Below are positions 17,509-26,523 of a stretch of DNA of 64,000 bases, piece after piece. The DNA lies in the NCBI RefSeq assembly GCF_030817475.1, contig NZ_JAUSZJ010000002.1, positions 4,540,626 through 4,604,625 of the forward strand. Reading direction: 5' to 3'. Numbering within the stretch: the stretch's first letter is position 1; every line of letters starts with the position of its first letter. Made by a program: the position numbers and the translations under genes. This stretch comes from Streptomyces sp. V2I9. GTDB taxonomy: Bacteria > Actinomycetota > Actinomycetes > Streptomycetales > Streptomycetaceae. The notes beneath the pieces are model-generated. The model was not told the origin of the DNA. It made no database searches and saw only the letters and a list, made by a program, of their open reading frames with translations.

Positions 17509-18487
17509 CCGGCGGGGGGCAGGGGTCCGCAGGACGGACGCGCTGACCCGCGCGAGCGTACGCCGGGGGAGCGGGCAGCGCCCGCCGCGCCCGGAGGCGG
17601 AGGAGGAGACGGAGGCCAGAGGCCGGCTGTGGTTCGTGACGAGCCCGGCCACCTGGCTGCTGGGCATCCTGCTGGCCGTGGTGACGGTGACGTTCCAGGA
17701 CGTCCTGACCGCGTCGGTGAAGGCGATCCTGCCGCTGGACCGGGTGCCGGACCGGCTCTCCCCGCAGAACGCCATCGACGTCGTCGAGGTCAAGGACGTC
17801 AAGGACATCGGGTACTACGTGGTGCGCGACGGCGGGGGCGCCGAGGACGGGAAGCTCCGCGCCGACATCGCCTCCGGCGGGCCCTGGCGCGAGGGCCGCA
17901 AGGTCGTCGACGCCGGGGACGCGCACTGGATGATCACCGTGCAGGGCAGGGCCTCCCAGCAGGTCCGCATCACCGACATCGTGCCCGTGGTGGAGGGAGG
18001 GAAGTGCGGGAAACCGCTCGGCGGCAGCCTCGCGCACTTCCCCTCCCAGGGCGTCATGGACGTCATCCCCCTGGAACTGGAGGTGGACGCCCCGCGCCCT
18101 CGGCTGGAGACCTACGGCAAGAGCGGCAAGGAAGCCAGGCCGTTCTTCACCGGTCCCGAGGCCAAGCACATCACGCTGAACCAGAACGAGACCGAGGCGT
18201 TCATCGTCCACGCGACCTCCGAGACCGGCTACTGCCGCTGGCGGTACCGCGTGCACTACGAGGTCGGCGGCAGCACGGCGGAGACGACGATCAGCGGGCC
18301 CGGCGGCAAGCCCTTCGAGCTGACCGCGAGGCTGTCCGACCCGTCCGCGTACCGGAAGGTCTACTTCCCCGCCCTCGCCTGCGCGTCCTCGGGTTCCGGG
18401 CCGCAGGACGTCTGGTACGAGCAGACCGGCCCGGAGTACGCCCGCGCCCACAGCGGTGACCGGGTGCCGCGCTGCCCCGAGGACTGA
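17498..18487 (+). CDS. Single-pass membrane protein of unknown function
   Basis: The 329-residue product starts with a basic, disordered tail (MANNRRGAGVRRTDALTR), followed by one membrane helix (ATWLLGILLAVVTVTFQDVL) and a roughly 250-residue outside domain rich in beta-strand. It contains several cysteines (GGKCGKPLGG, GYCRWRYR, ALACASSG, VPRCPED) that could form disulfides. No family was recognised. The ATG lies within the last codons of the upstream membrane-protein gene, so translation is coupled. Confidence 0.8.
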   Translation: MANNRRGAGVRRTDALTRASVRRGSGQRPPRPEAEEETEARGRLWFVTSPATWLLGILLAVVTVTFQDVLTASVKAILPLDRVPDRLSPQNAIDVVEVKDVKDIGYYVVRDGGGAEDGKLRADIASGGPWREGRKVVDAGDAHWMITVQGRASQQVRITDIVPVVEGGKCGKPLGGSLAHFPSQGVMDVIPLELEVDAPRPRLETYGKSGKEARPFFTGPEAKHITLNQNETEAFIVHATSETGYCRWRYRVHYEVGGSTAETTISGPGGKPFELTARLSDPSAYRKVYFPALACASSGSGPQDVWYEQTGPEYARAHSGDRVPRCPED

Positions 18488-18612
18488 GGACACGGTCAGG
18501 GCTCCAGCAAGAGCTGAGCCCGCCGCCCGCCCGCTCGTCTCCCCGGACCGCGGCCCGTCCGCCCGCTTCTCCCCGGACCGCCGCACGCCCGCCCGTCCGT
18601 CTCCCCGGACCG

Positions 18613-21258
18613 CTACCGGGCGTCCGCCTCCACCCGCAGTTCCGCCAGTCCCGCCGGCTTCTCCGGGTCCTCCGAGCGGACCGTCACCCGGACCTTCCTG
18701 GCCGTGTCGCCCGCCAGGAAGGGGCGCCAGAAGCGGCCGTCGACGGACGTCTCCACCGTGGAGGACGCCGGCGGTACGTCGCTCCAGCGCGGGGTCACCG
18801 CCATGATCCGCACCGGGCGCGGGCCCACGTCCACGGTCAGGGAACCCCCCGTGCCGTCCGGGGACCAGGACGTCGCCGGGCTGCCGTCCACCGCCGCTTC
18901 CGCGTAGAGCCCCGGCGCCTCGGAGGTCGCCGTCACCGGGCGGCACCGCGCCGCGTCGGCCGTCGGGGTCAGGTCGGGGCGGCGGGTCGGCAGGGTCAGC
19001 GTGGTGGTCAGCCGGCGCGGGCCCTCGGCCGTGTGGACCGTGAACGGGGTGCCCGAGACCAGGCGGACCTCGGTCGTCCGGGGCCCGATCCCGACGTCGT
19101 ACGTGGCGTCCCGGAACCGCAGGCCCCTCAGCGTCACACCCTCGCGCAGCTGGGGCGGCAGCACCGGGGCCAGGCGGACGCCGTCCTCGCGCAGCCTCAG
19201 CCCCGTCAGCCCGTGCGTGAACACCTGGAGGAAGCCGCCCTTCCCGGTCAGGAAGTCCTCCGCCGGGAAGCCCGACAGCGGGTCCTGCGCCCCCGCCTTC
19301 TCGCCGCGCGCCTCGGAGAACAGGTCGTACGGGCCCCGCAGGAAGGGGCGTACCGCGCGCTGGAGATACGTGTACGCCGAGCAGCCCGGCTCCCCCGTCT
19401 CCGCCGCGACGATCGCGTGCACCGAGTCCGTCATCGCCGGGCCGTCCGGGTCGGTGCGGGCCGCGTAGTAGTCCAGGGTGGCCGCCGCCGCGCCCGGCTC
19501 CATCGGCCACTCCAGGGGATAGGCCAGCAGGACCGTGTCCGCCTGCTTGATCGTGGAGCCGTTGTACCCGGCGTACTGGAGGAAGACCTTCCGCTTCGCG
19601 TCGTACGGGATGCGGAGCCCGTCCGCGACCCGGTTCCAGGCGGCGGGCGGGCGGTGGCCGAGGAGGCGGGCCGCGCGGGTCGCGTGGCGCAGGGCGGTGG
19701 CGGCGACCGCGTTGGTGAAGACGGCGTCGTCCACACCGTTGCTGTACTCGTCGGGCCCGGCCACGTTCCTGACGGAGTAGCTGCCGTCCGCGTTCGCCGT
19801 GGCGCGGGAGCGCCAGAAGTCCGCGACGCCCTTCAGCAGCGGCCAGCCCCTCGCCGCCAGCCAGCCCCGGTCGCCGGTGGCCAGGTAGTACTGCCAGACC
19901 GCGAGCGACACGTCTCCCTGGAGGTGGTTCTGCGTCAGGCAGTGCGGCGGGTCCCAGCTCTGGCACTCGGAGTCGAGACGGCCCCGGCTCGCGCTGGTCC
20001 ACGGGTAGAACAGCCCGTCGTGCCCCAGCTTCTCGGCGTTCGCGCGGGCCGCGTGCCGGGTGCGGTAGCGGTACTCGACGACCGAACGCGCCAGTTCCGG
20101 GCGGGTGGCGAGCAGCCCCGGGAACATCCACGTCTCCGCGTCCCAGAAGACCATCCCCGCGTAGTTGTCGCTGGTCAGCCCGGTCGGGGCGATGCTGTCG
20201 GCGGAGCCGCGCCGGGTGTTCGCCAGCAGCCCGTACCGGGCGGAGCGCAGCCATCCCTGCAACGCGCGGTCGCCGGGGACCAGCACATCGGCGGACCAGG
20301 CTTCGCGCCAGGCCGCCTCGTTCGCCGCGAAGACCCGGTCCCAGCCGCGCCGCGCCGCCCGGTGCGCCGCCTCGTGGGCGTCCTCGGCCGGGGAGCGGGA
20401 GGTGAGGGCGGTGTCGACGCCGACGTACTTCTCGAAGGTGTACGTCCGGCCCGCGCGGACCGGGGTGGTGTGCGCGGACGCACCGTTCCGCAGGGTCTCG
20501 ACCACGCCCGAACCGCTCCGCATCGTCTGGGCGACGGCCCCCTCGATCCCCGTGCCGAGGGTGCGGAACGTGCCGTCCCCGCGCAGCGTGATCCGGCGTG
20601 CTCCCCGCCCGTCGAGCCGCCCGGTGACGGTCGCGGTGCCGCTCCAGCGCGGGGTCATCCGCAGGCGTACGGCACCGGTGTGGATGTCGGAGCGGTCGGC
20701 CAGCACGTCGTACACCAGGTCGGTGGCCCGGCCGTCCGCCGTCGTCCACCGCAGGGAGGTGCGCACCAGACCGCAGGAGAGGAAGACCGTCTGCCGGTAG
20801 TGCGAGATCCGGCCCGCCGGGGTGCCGGCGCCGAGGGTCTCCCCGCCCACGCCCACGTCCAACGTGGTCCAGCTCGGCAGCGCGGCGATGACCTCGCGGC
20901 CTTCGGAGACGGCCTGGTCGCGGGCGTAGAGCCCGGAGACGAACGCGCCGTCGTAGCGGGGGGTGTAGAGCGGCCAGCCGGTCTTCTCGCCGGTGGCCGC
21001 GTAGCCCGCGCCGGTGGCGGGGACCCGGTGGCCGAGATAGCCGTTCCCGACGTACGGGTCGTAGCCCCCGGCCTCCCCGAAGCGGGAGGACGCCCGCGCC
21101 CACGCCGGATCGGAGGCGTCCGCGCAGGCGGGAGGGCGGTCGCCGGGGGGTGGTGGGTGCGGGGAAGCGGTGGCCCGTGCGGCGGGTGGCGGCGGCGCGA
21201 TCAGGGCTGCGGCGACCAGGGGGGCGAGGGCGAGGGCGGAGATGCGCGGGAGGCTCAC
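18613..21258 (-). CDS. Secreted GH65 glycoside hydrolase (trehalase/disaccharide phosphorylase-like) with C-terminal F5/8-type domain
   Basis: An 881-residue exported enzyme with a signal peptide (MSLPRISALALAPLVAAALI) and the GH65 architecture: N-terminal beta-sandwich to about residue 310, (alpha/alpha)6 barrel about 330-660, C-terminal sheet. The substrate motif FWDAETWMFP is at 371-380 and the catalytic acid Glu504 lies in GPDEYSNGVDD. A last domain (about 750-881, YAEAAVDGSPATSWSPDG to GLAELRVEADAR) resembles F5/8 type C (CBM32-like) sugar binding. Export argues for a hydrolase such as acid trehalase rather than a cytoplasmic phosphorylase, but substrate is inferred. The start is a GTG. 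Confidence 0.9.
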   Translation of the reverse strand: MSLPRISALALAPLVAAALIAPPPPAARATASPHPPPPGDRPPACADASDPAWARASSRFGEAGGYDPYVGNGYLGHRVPATGAGYAATGEKTGWPLYTPRYDGAFVSGLYARDQAVSEGREVIAALPSWTTLDVGVGGETLGAGTPAGRISHYRQTVFLSCGLVRTSLRWTTADGRATDLVYDVLADRSDIHTGAVRLRMTPRWSGTATVTGRLDGRGARRITLRGDGTFRTLGTGIEGAVAQTMRSGSGVVETLRNGASAHTTPVRAGRTYTFEKYVGVDTALTSRSPAEDAHEAAHRAARRGWDRVFAANEAAWREAWSADVLVPGDRALQGWLRSARYGLLANTRRGSADSIAPTGLTSDNYAGMVFWDAETWMFPGLLATRPELARSVVEYRYRTRHAARANAEKLGHDGLFYPWTSASRGRLDSECQSWDPPHCLTQNHLQGDVSLAVWQYYLATGDRGWLAARGWPLLKGVADFWRSRATANADGSYSVRNVAGPDEYSNGVDDAVFTNAVAATALRHATRAARLLGHRPPAAWNRVADGLRIPYDAKRKVFLQYAGYNGSTIKQADTVLLAYPLEWPMEPGAAAATLDYYAARTDPDGPAMTDSVHAIVAAETGEPGCSAYTYLQRAVRPFLRGPYDLFSEARGEKAGAQDPLSGFPAEDFLTGKGGFLQVFTHGLTGLRLREDGVRLAPVLPPQLREGVTLRGLRFRDATYDVGIGPRTTEVRLVSGTPFTVHTAEGPRRLTTTLTLPTRRPDLTPTADAARCRPVTATSEAPGLYAEAAVDGSPATSWSPDGTGGSLTVDVGPRPVRIMAVTPRWSDVPPASSTVETSVDGRFWRPFLAGDTARKVRVTVRSEDPEKPAGLAELRVEADAR

Positions 21259-21670
21259 GGGACGACGGTAGGGAGGGCCCGTGCGGTCGGCCGTCACGGC
21301 GCGCAGGGCCTCCCGGCACCGACCCCGCACCGGGCATCCGCCTGCCCGCCGGATGGAGCAGATCACGCCACCGGGTCGCCCTGTGCCGCAGCGGCGGGGT
21401 GGAGCCGTTCCGGCCACCGGCCCCTCGCGCAGCGGCGGCGTGGAGCCGTTCCCGCCGTCGGGCGCCTCTCGCGGTGGCGGCGTGGAGCAGCGGAATCGCG
21501 CCACCGTGGAGGCTTTACCGGCACAGCGGCGTGGCGCCGTTCCCGCGACCGAGCCCCCTTCGCAGCAGCTGGGCGGAGCAGTGGAATCGCGCCACCGTGG
21601 ATGCCGCGCCGCCCCGGGACGGGGCGGCTCCCTCGCTCGGAGCCGCCCTTCGCCGCCGCGCGGACCGCCC
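21259..21670. repeat. Spacer with a five-unit degenerate repeat array
   Basis: This 412-base spacer has no gene. From about 21388 to 21605 it carries five degenerate units of 40-50 bases. Three contain a GGCGTGGAGCCGTTCCCGC-like core and two contain GGAATCGCGCCACCGTGGA, preceded by GGAGCAGC or GGAGCAGT (second copies near 21482-21510 and 21570-21600). Both flanking genes are on the minus strand, so the array lies downstream of the threonine-synthase-like gene and upstream of the GH65 gene. It looks like a dispersed Streptomyces intergenic element. Confidence 0.7.
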
Positions 21671-22795
21671 CTACCCGGCGGCCATCCCCGTCTTCAGCCC
21701 CGCCCCGCACAGCGGTACCACCACTTCGCCGCCGACCGCGTCGCCCCCGTTCCGTACCGCCGCCCAGCAGGCCACCCCCGTCGACTCGACGTAGAGGCCG
21801 CGCGCCGCCAGGTCCCGCTGTGCGTCGCGGACGGCGTCCTCCGGGACGGTCAGGAACGTGCCACCCGACTCCCGTACCGCCGCCAGGATCTGGCGGGCGC
21901 GGGGCGGCCGGGGGATCGCGATGCCCTCCGCGAGGAGGGAGGCGGGCCGCCGGCCGCCCCCGGCCTCCGCGTCGTCCGGAAGCAGGTCGTCCGCGCCCGC
22001 CCGGAAGGCGGTCGCCAGCGGGGCGACCGCCCGCGCCTGGACCGCGATCAGCCGGGGGCGGGCCGTGATCAGGCCCAGGGCGTGCAACTCGGTGACGGCG
22101 AGGGCCGCGCCCAGCAGCAGCGTGCCGTTGCCGACCGGGACCGCCAGCGCGTCCGGGAGCCGGCCGCCGAGGTCCTCCCAGAGCTCGTACACGTACGTCT
22201 TCGTGCCGTGCAGGAAGTACGGGTTGAAGACGTGCGAGGCGTAGAAGGCCCCCGGCTCGTCCGCCGCCGCGCGGGCGGCCCGCGCGGTCGCCTCCCGGCC
22301 GCCGGGCACCGGGACCAGCCGCGCGCCGTGCGCCCGGATCTGCCCGGTCTTCCCGGCCGGCGTGCCCTCGGGGACGTACACCGTGCACGGGAGCCCGGTC
22401 CGCGCGCAGTACGCGGCGACGGACGTGCCCGCGTTGCCGGAGCTGTCCGCCACGACCCGGTCCGGGCCCAGCCGCCGCGCCAGCTCCACGAGCATCACCG
22501 CGCCGCGGTCCTTGAAGGAGAGCGTCGGCATGAGGAAGTCGAGCTTGGCCGAGACGGTGTCCGTGAGGGGGACGAGCGGGGTGCGGCCCTCGCCCAGGGA
22601 GATCGCCGGGGTGTCGAGCGGGAGGAATTCCTTGTAACGCCACAAGGAATCGCTTCGCCCGGAAAGCGCGTTCACCCCGACGCCCCGCGCGGGGGTGAAG
22701 TCGAGGTCCCAGGGGCCCCGGCAGACCGGGCAGCACCAGGTCAGAGCCGTGATCACGGACCGCGTCCCGTCCACCGGACAGTGATAGCTCGTCAT
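21671..22795 (-). CDS. PLP-dependent threonine synthase-like enzyme
   Basis: The 374-residue enzyme belongs to the fold-type II PLP family. The cofactor lysine is Lys95 in TLSFKDRGA, the phosphate and substrate loop is SSGNAGTSVAAY (118-129), and VPVGNGTLLLGA is the glycine-rich PLP-phosphate loop. A small N-terminal zinc-ribbon-like piece (YHCPVDG and CCPVCRG) is present, as in one subgroup of threonine synthases. It is not next to hom or thrB, so it may be a second threonine synthase or a related beta-lyase. The ATG start is well placed and the gene is divergent from the S8 protease gene. Confidence 0.85.
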   Translation of the reverse strand: MTSYHCPVDGTRSVITALTWCCPVCRGPWDLDFTPARGVGVNALSGRSDSLWRYKEFLPLDTPAISLGEGRTPLVPLTDTVSAKLDFLMPTLSFKDRGAVMLVELARRLGPDRVVADSSGNAGTSVAAYCARTGLPCTVYVPEGTPAGKTGQIRAHGARLVPVPGGREATARAARAAADEPGAFYASHVFNPYFLHGTKTYVYELWEDLGGRLPDALAVPVGNGTLLLGAALAVTELHALGLITARPRLIAVQARAVAPLATAFRAGADDLLPDDAEAGGGRRPASLLAEGIAIPRPPRARQILAAVRESGGTFLTVPEDAVRDAQRDLAARGLYVESTGVACWAAVRNGGDAVGGEVVVPLCGAGLKTGMAAG

Positions 22796-23043
22796 GTCCG
22801 CCAGCATGTCAGGCGTATGGCAGATGAATGGCGTGCGTATGGAGAGTCCGAAGGCACCCTTGTGGGTTGGCCATGGATCGGTCAATCTTTCGACGGCAGC
22901 AGGGCGGGCCGCTCGCCGGACGACGCGGAACACCAGTGCTCCGACGCGCGCTTTGTCATGCCCATGAAGCGACTTGCTCCTGCGGCCCCGGCACCACCGC
23001 ACAACCCCCCACCAGAGCACCGCCGATGAGGAGGACCCCTCAG

Positions 23044-24627
23044 ATGTCAGTGACGCGTCACACTCCCCAGGCCCGTCGAAGACTCGCCGCGGCGACCGTC
23101 ATAGCCACCGCAGCCGCCGTCGCCCTCGCCACCGCCGCCCTTCCGGCGACCGCGGCCGAGCGTGCCCCCGAAGGCGTGATCCTGAACGCGGACGCACCGG
23201 GCACCATCAGCGACAGCTACATCGTGACGCTGAAGGACTCGGCCGCCAAGTCGGACTCCGCCCGGGGCAGGGCCCTCGCGAAGAAGTACGGCGCGAGCAT
23301 CGAGCGCACCTACCGCGCGGCCCTCAACGGCTACGCGGTCGAGGCATCGGAGGCGGAGGCGAAGAAGTTCGCCGCCGACCCGGCCGTCGCGTCCGTCTCG
23401 CAGAACCGCACCTTCACGGTCTCCGCCACCCAGACCAACCCGCCGTCCTGGGGGCTCGACCGGATCGACCAGCGGGGCCTCCCGCTGGACCAGCGCTACA
23501 CCTACCCCGACAAGGCCGGCGAGGGCGTCACCGCGTACGTCATCGACACCGGGGTGCGCATCAGCCACAGCGACTTCGGCGGCCGGGCCTTCAACGGCTA
23601 CGACGCCATCGACAACGACAACGTCGCGCAGGACGGCCACGGCCACGGCACGCACGTGGCGGGCACCGTCGGGGGCACCGCCTACGGCGTCGCCAAGAAG
23701 GCGAAGATCGTCGGCGTCCGGGTGCTCAACAACCAGGGCTCCGGCACCACCGCCCAGGTCGTCGCGGGCATCGACTGGGTGACGGCCAACGCCGTCAAGC
23801 CCGCCGTCGCCAACATGAGCCTCGGCGGCGGCGCGGACGCGGTCCTCGACGCGGCCGTGCAGCGGTCCATCGCCGCCGGCATCACCTACGCCGTCGCGGC
23901 GGGCAACGAGTCGACCAACGCCAACACCAAGTCCCCGGCGCGCGTCGCCGAGGCCATCACGGTGGGCTCGACGACCAACACCGACGCCCGCTCCAGCTTC
24001 TCCAACTACGGCGCGGTCGTGGACATCTTCGCGCCCGGTTCCTCGATCACCTCGGCGTGGAACACGAGCGACACCGCGACGAACAACATCTCCGGTACGT
24101 CGATGGCCAGCCCGCACGTGGCCGGCGCCGCCGCGATCTACCTCGCCGACAACCCGGGCTCGACCCCCGCCCAGGTGTCCGCCGGGCTCGTCGCGGCCGC
24201 CACCCCGAACGTGGTCACCAACCCCGGCACCGGTTCGCCGAACCGCCTGCTGTACGTCGGCGCGGGCAGCACCAACCCGCCGGGCAAGAAGTTCGAGAAC
24301 ACCACCGGGTACGCGATCAACGACAACGCCACCGTCGAGTCCCCGATCACCGTCTCCGGCATCACCGGCAACGCCCCCGCCGCGCTGAGCGTCCCGGTCA
24401 ACATCTCCCACACCTACATCGGTGACCTGAAGATCGACCTGGTCGCCCCGAACGGCACGGTCTTCAACCTGAAGGCGTACGGCTCCGGCGGCAGCAGCGA
24501 CAACGTGGTCACCACGTACACCGTCAACGCCTCCTCCGTCGTCGCCAACGGCACCTGGAAGCTCCGGGTCAGCGACAACGCCAGCGCCGACACGGGCCGG
24601 ATCAACAGCTGGGCGCTCCAGTTCTGA
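23044..24627 (+). CDS. Secreted subtilisin-like (S8) protease with P-domain
   Basis: A 527-residue exported serine protease. A signal peptide (about 1-37) precedes an I9 propeptide (about 58-125, SYIVTLKDSAAK to VASVSQNRTF). The catalytic domain has Asp168 (YVIDTGV), His201 (HGTHVAGT) and Ser353 (GTSMASPHVAG), with the oxyanion asparagine in AAGNES. The last 110 residues (FENTTGYAINDNATVESPIT to RINSWALQF) form a P/Homo B domain as in proprotein convertases, which usually stabilises the catalytic domain. All catalytic residues are intact. A strong hairpin follows the gene. It is divergent from the PLP enzyme gene. Confidence 0.95.
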   Translation: MSVTRHTPQARRRLAAATVIATAAAVALATAALPATAAERAPEGVILNADAPGTISDSYIVTLKDSAAKSDSARGRALAKKYGASIERTYRAALNGYAVEASEAEAKKFAADPAVASVSQNRTFTVSATQTNPPSWGLDRIDQRGLPLDQRYTYPDKAGEGVTAYVIDTGVRISHSDFGGRAFNGYDAIDNDNVAQDGHGHGTHVAGTVGGTAYGVAKKAKIVGVRVLNNQGSGTTAQVVAGIDWVTANAVKPAVANMSLGGGADAVLDAAVQRSIAAGITYAVAAGNESTNANTKSPARVAEAITVGSTTNTDARSSFSNYGAVVDIFAPGSSITSAWNTSDTATNNISGTSMASPHVAGAAAIYLADNPGSTPAQVSAGLVAAATPNVVTNPGTGSPNRLLYVGAGSTNPPGKKFENTTGYAINDNATVESPITVSGITGNAPAALSVPVNISHTYIGDLKIDLVAPNGTVFNLKAYGSGGSSDNVVTTYTVNASSVVANGTWKLRVSDNASADTGRINSWALQF

Positions 24628-24664
24628 TCCCGCCCCGGCGGTGAACCACCGAACCCCGTGAGAA

Positions 24665-24701
24665 GGGCCGGGGCGGTCGCGTCACGCGACCGCCCCGGCC
24701 C
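24665..24701. terminator. Bidirectional hairpin terminator between S8 protease and chitinase genes
   Basis: An 18-bp perfect inverted repeat with a single central base, GGGCCGGGGCGGTCGCGT pairing with its complement, lies between the two convergent stop codons. There is no T run, as is usual for Streptomyces terminators. Confidence 0.85.
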
Positions 24702-24722
24702 CTCCGTCGTCCGGGGGCCCGG

Positions 24723-26126
24723 TCAGCGGCGGTTGAGCCCGCGGTCGACCGCGGTGATCAGCTCACCGTTCTCCGTGTCCCCGTCCAGCGACCAGAACAT
24801 CGCCCCGCCGAGGCCCTCCTCGCGGATGTACGCGGCCTTCGTGCGCAGCACCTGCGGGTCGTCGTACGTCCACAGGGTGGTGCCGTCGAACAGCCAGGCG
24901 TGGCCGTTCCTCACGTCGCGGTGGATCTTGTACGTCCCCGAAGCGGCCAGTTTCTTCAGGACCTTGTAGTCCTCGTAGCCCGCCGCCCAGGTGGCCGGGG
25001 CCGGGCCCGTCGCCGGCTGCCCCATCCCCGTACCGCCGCCGCTCACGCCGGTCCAGCCCTGGCCGTAGGTCGGCATGCCCATCACGATCTTGTGCTTGGG
25101 GGCGCCGCGCCGCACCCAGTCGCGCACGGTCCGGTCGACGCTGAAGTCGTCCCGCGCGTACAGGGCCGACTGCTGGGCCGTCTTCTTCTCACCCGACACG
25201 TGGTGGTCGTACCCCTGGATGTTGACGAAGTCGAAGTCCTTCATGAGGCGCTTCACCTCGAATCCGGCGTCGATCGCCTTGGGGTTGGCGGGGACGTACG
25301 CGGACAGGTCGTAGTGCTTGGGCTTCGGCTTGTGGTGCCCCTGTCCGTGCCCCTTGCCCCCCTTCTCCGCGGCCTTCGCCTCGCTCTTCGCGTGGGCGTC
25401 GAGCTGGGTGCGGAACTCGTGGATCAGGGCGGTGAAGTTCTTCTTGTCCTCCGGGCGGAAGACCGTGCCCTCGTTGGCGGCCGAGCCGGGCCACTCCCAG
25501 TCGACGTCGATGCCGTCGAAGAGTCCGGCGGCCGCGCCGTCGCCGCCGCGCGCCCCGTCCCGGGGGAGGTTGCCCTTGATGTACAGGTCGATGCAGGAGG
25601 AGACGAGCGCCTTGCGGGAGGCCGCGGTGCGGACCGCGTCGGAGAAGTGGGTGGACCAGCTCCAGCCGCCCAGCGAGATCATCACCTTGAGGCCGGGGTG
25701 CTTGGCCTTCAGCTCGCGCAGCTGGTTGAAGTTGCCCGCGAGCGGCTGGGTGTCGGTGTCCGCGACGCCGTCCACCGATCCCGCCGCGTCGAGCGGACGG
25801 GCGTAGTCCGCCCAGGCGTCGGCCTGGCCGGGGATGTTGCCGGTGAAGCACTTCCCCTCGGCGCTGACGTTGCCGAAGGCGTAGTTGATGTGGGTCAGCT
25901 TGGCCGCGGCCCCGCTGGTGTCCAGGTCCTTGACCTGGAAGTCGCGTCCGTAGACGCCCCACTGGGTGAAGTAGCCGACGCTCTTGTACGCGGGGCGGTG
26001 GTGGCCCGAGCCGCGGTCGCCGCCGGCTCCGCGGCCGGGGTCGGCGGTGGCGGCCGGGGCGACGCCCGCCAGCAGGGCCAGGGAGACCCCGGCGATGGTC
26101 GTTCGGGACAGGTTTCTACGGCGCAT
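24723..26126 (-). CDS. Secreted GH18 chitinase
   Basis: A 467-residue exported chitinase. The twin-arginine or Sec-like leader MRRRNLSRTTIAGVSLALLA precedes a GH18 barrel starting at YKSVGYFTQWGVYGRDF. SLGGWSWSTHF is the first conserved strand, and the catalytic motif FDGIDVDWEWP places the acid at Glu211. The substrate-assisting region QGYDHH and the final MFWSLDGD tryptophan strand are present. No chitin-binding or FnIII domain is attached. A charged loop (about 246-272) rich in Lys, Gly and His interrupts the barrel. A DasR-type box upstream suggests control by N-acetylglucosamine. Confidence 0.95.
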   Translation of the reverse strand: MRRRNLSRTTIAGVSLALLAGVAPAATADPGRGAGGDRGSGHHRPAYKSVGYFTQWGVYGRDFQVKDLDTSGAAAKLTHINYAFGNVSAEGKCFTGNIPGQADAWADYARPLDAAGSVDGVADTDTQPLAGNFNQLRELKAKHPGLKVMISLGGWSWSTHFSDAVRTAASRKALVSSCIDLYIKGNLPRDGARGGDGAAAGLFDGIDVDWEWPGSAANEGTVFRPEDKKNFTALIHEFRTQLDAHAKSEAKAAEKGGKGHGQGHHKPKPKHYDLSAYVPANPKAIDAGFEVKRLMKDFDFVNIQGYDHHVSGEKKTAQQSALYARDDFSVDRTVRDWVRRGAPKHKIVMGMPTYGQGWTGVSGGGTGMGQPATGPAPATWAAGYEDYKVLKKLAASGTYKIHRDVRNGHAWLFDGTTLWTYDDPQVLRTKAAYIREEGLGGAMFWSLDGDTENGELITAVDRGLNRR

Positions 26127-26216
26127 GGGGCTCGTTCCTGTGCGTGATCCGGTGCGGGAGGCAGGGCGGAAGGGGAGCGGGAGGAAGGTCGGGAGCCGTG
26201 CTGTGGACAGGAAGGT

Positions 26217-26232
26217 ATTGGTCTGGACCAAA
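26217..26232. promoter_or_regulatory. DasR-responsive element (dre)-like box upstream of the chitinase gene
   Basis: ATTGGTCTGGACCAAA matches the known 16-bp dre core (TGGTCTAGACCA) at eleven of twelve core positions and is a near-perfect palindrome. It lies about 90 bases before the chitinase start codon. A further TGGTC half site follows at 26235. DasR represses chitin genes until glucosamine phosphates bind; that role is known for Streptomyces and inferred here. Confidence 0.8.
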
Positions 26233-26470
26233 AATGGTCAAGGGGGCGGGAGTTGTCGCCCTCCGGCCCCGTGTCGGACGCCGGGGCGCGGGGCGGATTC
26301 CGGACGACTTCGGGGGGTCTCGGAGCGGCCGTGCGGCGACGCGCGGCCGGTTCGCGGCGGTCCGGGGAGGGAGGATCGGCCGGTTCTGCCCTGGTGGTCG
26401 CGCCCTGGATATGCGTCCGCCACCTCGGGATCATCACATTGAGTGAAACTCTGGCCCATGCTTGCGGCGT

Positions 26471-26485
26471 ACAACCCACGGTTGT
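26471..26485. promoter_or_regulatory. Perfect palindrome before the GntR gene, candidate operator
   Basis: ACAACC-CAC-GGTTGT lies 39 bases before the GntR start. A second inverted pair, GTTGTCAG and CTGTCAAC (one mismatch), overlaps its right half, making a compact set of GTTGTC-type half sites suited to a GntR dimer. Autoregulation is inferred. The rest of the 26127-26523 spacer holds the chitinase promoter and dre box. Confidence 0.5.
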
Positions 26486-26523
26486 CAGGCTGTCGCAGAC
26501 TGTCAACCTGTTGGGAGTGGCCT

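Noticed and set aside
17162..21337. A minus-strand open frame of about 1390 codons.
   Set aside because: It is Arg/Pro/Gly-rich, out of phase with the GH65 gene and overlaps clear plus-strand genes; the GH65 frame on the same strand has real domain motifs.
19033..22068. Plus-strand open frame of about 1000 codons opposite the GH65 and threonine-synthase-like genes.
   Set aside because: Composition is typical antisense of high-GC coding DNA and contains no domain motif.
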